Positions 60,493 through 64,000 of a stretch of 64,000 nt of DNA are shown here, piece after piece. Within the stretch, counting starts at the first letter, position 1. Each line of letters opens with the position of its first letter. This stretch comes from Bacteroidia bacterium (GTDB taxonomy: Bacteria > Bacteroidota > Bacteroidia > Chitinophagales > UBA2359): positions 62,001 to 126,000 of the forward strand of contig JAUHXA010000005.1 in the NCBI GenBank assembly GCA_030427245.1, read 5' to 3'. The position numbers and the translations under genes are program-made. The notes beneath the pieces are model-generated. The model worked only from the letters and a program-made list of their open reading frames with translations. It had not been told where the DNA came from and searched no databases.

Positions 60493-61191
60493 TTAGGATT
60501 TCTGTACTAAAATTTGACTGCTTAATCGTTGAACAGGAAAAAAATGCTTCAAAAGTTCTTCCACAATCCCATGTTCAGTATTAGATTTGCCGATTTGACC
60601 AAACCAACCTGCAATGCCTGATTTGCGGATGATGTATTCTCCAGATTTGTTTTTTCGAGCAATCACCTGCACAGTTCCTTTTTGGTGAGTTACTTCAAAT
60701 GCCTTTGCCATAGCACCCGTATTGAGTTGGATAAATCCTTTTTGACAAGCTGCTTTCAAGTCTTGGTAAGGCTCATGAAAATGCTGCATTAATAGTTTTT
60801 TGTCCCACTCAGCCTTATCATCACAAATGCGGATATACTCAAAAGGAAGACGATCTATCAAAGGATAGATTTTGTTATTAGAAGCATTGTAAAGGTCATT
60901 TTCTGAAGCACAGCTAATCATTCCTACCGTACCATTGAAGGGAATGGCATTTTCACAAATTTCCAACAACACAAAATAGCCATCGTACAAAGTATTTTGG
61001 TTATGTGCATTTTGCAGCCAATTCAATTCAGATTGAATCATTAGACGTTGCTTATCCGACCAATCCAAATTGCGAAGCTCTTGGTGAGAATGGACAACCG
61101 TAAACCCTGCTTCGTTCAGTATTTGGTTTCTTTTCATACCATCATTCAAAGCGAGGACGATTTGAGAAAAACTTTCAGTAGTTTGGGTCAT
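60493..61191 (-). CDS. Hypothetical protein
   Basis: A 232-residue soluble protein without a signal peptide or membrane segment. It has a helical start (FSQIVLALNDGMKRNQILNE), a mixed middle with two cysteines (MISCASENDLYNASNNKIYP), and a beta-rich C-terminal half (GTVQVIARKNKSGEYIIRKS, GIAGWFGQIGKSNTEHGIVE). I recognise no family. It lies upstream of a MoxR ATPase gene but a strong terminator separates them, so they are not clearly one operon. Function unknown. Confidence 0.75.
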   Translation of the reverse strand: MTQTTESFSQIVLALNDGMKRNQILNEAGFTVVHSHQELRNLDWSDKQRLMIQSELNWLQNAHNQNTLYDGYFVLLEICENAIPFNGTVGMISCASENDLYNASNNKIYPLIDRLPFEYIRICDDKAEWDKKLLMQHFHEPYQDLKAACQKGFIQLNTGAMAKAFEVTHQKGTVQVIARKNKSGEYIIRKSGIAGWFGQIGKSNTEHGIVEELLKHFFPVQRLSSQILVQKS

Positions 61192-61347
61192 AGGTGCATG
61201 GGTTAATTTTTTTTTAAAGGATTTGACTTACTTTTGCCGAGTGTAGTAGGAATAGGCTTCAAAATATAAAACCGTTTTCAGCATCAAAAAAAATGAAAGC
61301 TTGCCTAATTTAACCATTTTTTCTTAGAATACAAAATATTAAACGTA

Positions 61348-62280
61348 ATGAAGTTAGGACGTATTGTTCCGCTGAATAAGCTGCAAAAAATCATCGAGGT
61401 AGACATAATTGAAGGAGAAGCAGATAGCATAGACGGTATCAACGAAATACATAAGGTTTCGGAAGGAGATGTAACTTTTGTTGATCATCCAAAATATTAT
61501 CAAAAAGCTTTAAACTCAGCAGCTACGGTTGTCATTATTGACAAAGCAGATGTACCGAATCCGCTCAATCGCACCTTGTTATTGTCGAAAGATCCTTTCA
61601 GCGACTATGTGAAATTGGTGCAATATTTTCGCCCATTCACGCCAATGACAGCCAATGTCAGTGCAACTGCAACAATTGGAGAAGGAACTATTTTGCAGCC
61701 AAATGTTATTGTTGGGAATCATGTCAGCATTGGTAAAAACTGTGTGATTCACCCGAATGTTGTGATTTATGACCATGCCATTATTGGGGATCATGTAGTA
61801 ATTCATGCCAACACCACGATTGGAGCAGATGCTTTTTACTACAAAAATCGAGGTACACATTTTGAGCGCATGGTTTCTTGCGGTCGGGTGATTATTGAAG
61901 ACTTTGTAGAAATCGGGGCAAATTGTACGATTGACAAAGGTGTTTCGGGAGACACAATCATTGGCGCACATACCAAAATTGACAATTTAGGACACATCGC
62001 CCACGGTGTCGTGATAGGAAAAAGGTGTTTGATTGCCGCTCAGGTAGGTATTGCAGGGAAAACAACCATCGAGGATGAGGTGACGATTTGGGGACAAGCG
62101 GGTATTTCTAAGGATTTAACCATTGGTAAAAAAGCGATAATTTCGGCCAAGTCGGGTGTATCGAAGTCTTTAGAAGGAGGTAAATGGTATTTTGGGATTC
62201 CTGCAAGAGAAGGCAAAAAAGCTCACCGAGAATTGGCAGCCTTACGAATGTTACCCGATTTTTTGAAGCAAAGAAAATAA
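61348..62280 (+). CDS. lpxD: LpxD-type UDP-3-O-acylglucosamine N-acyltransferase
   Basis: A 310-residue acyltransferase of lipid A synthesis (third step, N-acylation of UDP-3-O-acyl-glucosamine). An N-terminal uridine-binding domain (residues 20-100, with [20 protein letters not shown]) is followed by a left-handed beta-helix of hexapeptides ([40 protein letters not shown]). The catalytic His is probably in [12 protein letters not shown], and the family's helical C-terminus is short ([16 protein letters not shown]). The length is less than that of E. coli LpxD (341). Bacteroidota carry two LpxD-like proteins, so this may be the second paralogue. Confidence 0.87.
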   Translation: MKLGRIVPLNKLQKIIEVDIIEGEADSIDGINEIHKVSEGDVTFVDHPKYYQKALNSAATVVIIDKADVPNPLNRTLLLSKDPFSDYVKLVQYFRPFTPMTANVSATATIGEGTILQPNVIVGNHVSIGKNCVIHPNVVIYDHAIIGDHVVIHANTTIGADAFYYKNRGTHFERMVSCGRVIIEDFVEIGANCTIDKGVSGDTIIGAHTKIDNLGHIAHGVVIGKRCLIAAQVGIAGKTTIEDEVTIWGQAGISKDLTIGKKAIISAKSGVSKSLEGGKWYFGIPAREGKKAHRELAALRMLPDFLKQRK

Positions 62281-62295
62281 GTAATGTTATCTTTG
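62261..62295 (+). promoter_or_regulatory. Candidate promoter of slyD
   Basis: TTTTG at 62261-62265 and TATCTTTG at 62288-62295, with a 22-base spacer, fit the Bacteroidota -33/-7 consensus. The -33 element lies inside the end of lpxD. CGGCC follows the -7 element, as at the purL leader. Confidence 0.55.
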
Positions 62296-62338
62296 CGGCC
62301 TTTTTAATTTTCAGACGAATAAAAATAACAACAACCGC

Positions 62339-62839
62339 ATGATTATCATGAAAAACAAAGCAGTTACCATTTCTTACGTTTTGAGAGATAGTGCTGGAAC
62401 CTTAATCGAACAAACGACTCCCGACAATCCATTGGCCTTTCTATTTGGAGTTGGTGGAATGTTGCCCGATTTTGAAGCCAATTTATTGGGCATGCAACAA
62501 AAGGAAACCTTTGACTTCCATATCAAAAGCGACCGAGCGTATGGAGAAGTCGACAAAAGTGCCGTCGTGGATTTACCCATCCAAACCTTTGTTTTTGATG
62601 ATAAATTAGCAACAGAAATGTTGGTAGTCGGCAAAATGATTCCGATGCGAAACGACCAAAATCAACTGATTCACGGCAAGATCGTTGAGGTGAAAAAAGA
62701 CACTGTAAAGATGGACTTCAATCATCCCTTAGCGGGAATAGATTTGCATTTTACAGGTGAAGTCTTGGAAGTACGAAATGCCACAGAAGACGAGCTCGCT
62801 CACGGTCATGTACATGGTCCTGGCGGACATCATCACTAG
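62339..62839 (+). CDS. slyD: SlyD-type FKBP peptidyl-prolyl isomerase
   Basis: A 166-residue FKBP-like protein. An in-frame ATG at 62348 (MKNKAVTISYVLRD) is an equally good start. FLFGVGGMLPDFEANLLGMQ, then FDFHIKSDRAYGEVDKSAV, are the SlyD signatures, and the 'insert-in-flap' chaperone domain spans about residues 75-125 (FVFDDKLATEMLVVGKMIPM). The C-terminus is His-rich (AHGHVHGPGGHHH), suiting the metal-binding tail that supplies nickel in E. coli. Its stop codon overlaps that of the convergent gene in a shared CTAG. Predicted function is cytoplasmic protein folding. Confidence 0.93.
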   Translation: MIIMKNKAVTISYVLRDSAGTLIEQTTPDNPLAFLFGVGGMLPDFEANLLGMQQKETFDFHIKSDRAYGEVDKSAVVDLPIQTFVFDDKLATEMLVVGKMIPMRNDQNQLIHGKIVEVKKDTVKMDFNHPLAGIDLHFTGEVLEVRNATEDELAHGHVHGPGGHHH

Positions 62840-63471
62840 GAATTGTAGATATATATCTTTCCGATAATCGGTTTGCCACCCCTCAAAGCCAATTTCCAAT
62901 AGTACAAACCCGAAGGGAAATTGTCTTTGGGGCGCAAATCTACTCGCAAGGAAGTCGTTCCAGCAGAGAGGCGTTCTTTTATCAGGCGTTTTTGATGGTT
63001 CTCCAAAGTGAAAATCAAGTCTTTATTGCTGCTTGTCTCCCATTCAAAATCAATATAGTCTTTTAGTATCAACTCATCTGCAATGGGTTTTCTGACCTTT
63101 AAAGGTGTAAAAGCTGCTGCCGAACTTCGATAAGCAAACTGTTCCTCAATCGCCTTTTCATACGTTGGATTCAAGATGGCCTCTGCCTTCAATTGAGCCA
63201 AAATTCGGTCAATATCGTCAAAACCCGCACCTATTGAATTATCGCTTAAATCGAAAAAAGGATGAGGGCCGTTGGTCTCATATTCCTCCTCCGCTATCAA
63301 GGTGTATAAGTCAATGATTTCTGCGCTTGCCCAAGGTGATTGTAGAACATGATTATAGATGTCGTCTGGCAATTCGTCCAACCTATTTAGGTGAATTGCC
63401 TCGGCATACAACATTCGCCCCAAGGTATTTAGCTCGCCGTATTCATCGAAATATGTTTGATTTGTTGTCAT
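62836..63471 (-). CDS. Anti-sigma-like protein with C-terminal Ig-like domain, second family member
   Basis: A 211-residue cytoplasmic protein. Residues about 1-70 are helical; LDELPDDIYNHVLQSPWASAEIIDLYTLIA resembles the head of anti-sigma factors without zinc ligands. The rest is beta-rich and ends LRPKDNFPSGLYYWKLALRGGKPIIGKIYI, which aligns with the end of the protein at 4710-5336 (TQHPGRYRWSLKP). Both have 'P-G-x-Y-x-W-x-L' and a preceding V-x-F strand. No sigma factor is next to it in the window, so its partner, if any, is outside it or absent. The stop overlaps that of slyD by the CTAG palindrome. Confidence 0.7.
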   Translation of the reverse strand: MTTNQTYFDEYGELNTLGRMLYAEAIHLNRLDELPDDIYNHVLQSPWASAEIIDLYTLIAEEEYETNGPHPFFDLSDNSIGAGFDDIDRILAQLKAEAILNPTYEKAIEEQFAYRSSAAAFTPLKVRKPIADELILKDYIDFEWETSSNKDLIFTLENHQKRLIKERLSAGTTSLRVDLRPKDNFPSGLYYWKLALRGGKPIIGKIYIYNS

Positions 63472-63598
63472 TTGTGAGTAGAATTTACGAATTCATAATA
63501 ATCGCTATGATTGAGGTTTTAAGAAAAATTAATTTCCGTCTTCTTACTGATGGTTTACTACTTTAGACGAAAACAACAAAGGTTTTCCGACAACTATT

Positions 63599-64000
63599 TT
63601 AAGATTTTAATTTATTTTCCAAATCTTTCATAATTGTTTCGGCGTGAATACGAGAATTTTCAATAAACCATTTGTTCGTTTTGTAGCCTCCACATACAAC
63701 CCCTGCTAGATAAACGCCCTCCACATTCGATTCTTGTGTTTGCTCGTTGTAAAATGGAGTTTTGTATTCATCTTCTTGAAATTCAACCCCCAACATTTCT
63801 AAAAAAGCAAAATTGGGTTTGTAACCTGTCATTGCCAACACAAAATCGTTTTCGAGTGTTATGGTGTCCTCAGGAGTTTTTACTTCAATGTGTTGAGGAT
63901 AAATTGCTGTTATCTGTGAATTGAAGTAAGCCTTAATTGTGCCTTCTTTGATGCGATTTTCGATATCGGGACGCACCCAATATTTCACCGTTGGTAAAAT
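63599..64000 (-). CDS. ypdA: YpdA-type disulphide reductase, 3' part only
   Basis: The frame is open to the window edge, so the gene starts beyond 64000; the GTG at 63988 is not its start. The visible 133 residues are the C-terminal part of a flavin-dependent pyridine nucleotide-disulphide reductase: VKYWVRPDIENRIKEGTIKA, DFVLAMTGYKPNFAFLEMLG and VEGVYLAGVVCGGYKTNKWF, the last being the FAD-binding GD/GG block near the C-terminus. The pattern fits YpdA, the bacillithiol disulphide reductase. Many Bacteroidota make bacillithiol, which agrees. The 127-base gap before the preceding gene shows nothing. Confidence 0.85.
   Translation of the reverse strand: MLPTVKYWVRPDIENRIKEGTIKAYFNSQITAIYPQHIEVKTPEDTITLENDFVLAMTGYKPNFAFLEMLGVEFQEDEYKTPFYNEQTQESNVEGVYLAGVVCGGYKTNKWFIENSRIHAETIMKDLENKLKS

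Overview
The window reads as chromosomal DNA of a Bacteroidota bacterium, probably from the Saprospiria/Chitinophagia side of the phylum (the rank below phylum is inference). The evidence is type IX secretion (T9SS) C-terminal sorting domains of both type A and type B, a GldN/PorN gene, lipoproteins with short lipoboxes, TAnnTTTG-type -7 promoter elements, a YpdA-type reductase, and a large TPR-CHAT protein beside an ECF sigma factor. Base composition is moderately AT-rich. No rRNA, tRNA or CRISPR array was recognised.

Layout. 1-10.6 kb: a truncated unknown protein, a small secreted protein, a TPR-CHAT protease-like protein convergent with an ECF sigma factor and an anti-sigma-like partner, a secreted M43-type metalloprotease, a large type B T9SS adhesin-like protein and a lipoprotein. 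10.8-14.4 kb: miaA, an MFS protein, a remnant of a T9SS protein, an MntA/HepT toxin-antitoxin pair and a second gene remnant. 14.4-39.1 kb: a beta-glucan (laminarin-like) utilisation locus. A membrane-spanning one-component regulator diverges from an enzyme-barrel fusion protein, two repeat-rich glycan-binding proteins (one lipoprotein, one T9SS cargo), GH16, a cytosolic GH149-like phosphorylase, GH17, GH30, two GPH sugar transporters and a cytosolic GH17. A REP-associated tyrosine transposase with its palindromic repeats sits in the middle. 39.3-52.8 kb: a Crp/Fnr regulator, gldN, a fatty acid desaturase, peptide deformylase, ruvX, lipoproteins, a purS-purL fusion, and a GHL10-type glycosidase. 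52.8-56.2 kb: an ArsC-like protein without its cysteine, a split YeeE/YedE pair behind a perfect CRP-like palindrome, an acidic helical protein and a VIT1/CCC1 transporter. 56.3-59.5 kb: three pseudaminic acid genes (pseC, a pseF-like gene, pseG). 59.5-64 kb: a MoxR-type ATPase, an unknown protein, lpxD, slyD, a second protein sharing the beta-domain of the anti-sigma-like partner, and a truncated ypdA.

How the genes work together. The glucan locus has no SusC/SusD pair. A workable inferred scheme is that surface GH16, GH17 and GH30 cut a beta-1,3/1,6-glucan, the repeat proteins hold it, the enzyme-barrel fusion trims and perhaps admits oligosaccharides, the two GPH carriers import them, and the cytosolic GH17 and phosphorylase finish them. 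The sigma/anti-sigma-like/TPR-CHAT group is the best candidate for an undescribed signalling system. Its parts resemble the logic of the TPR-CHAT protease Csx29 of type III-E CRISPR, which cleaves a sigma-sequestering protein, but here there is no CRISPR component. Two secreted-protein genes flanking the module share a two-part promoter-like box that could be the sigma factor's target.
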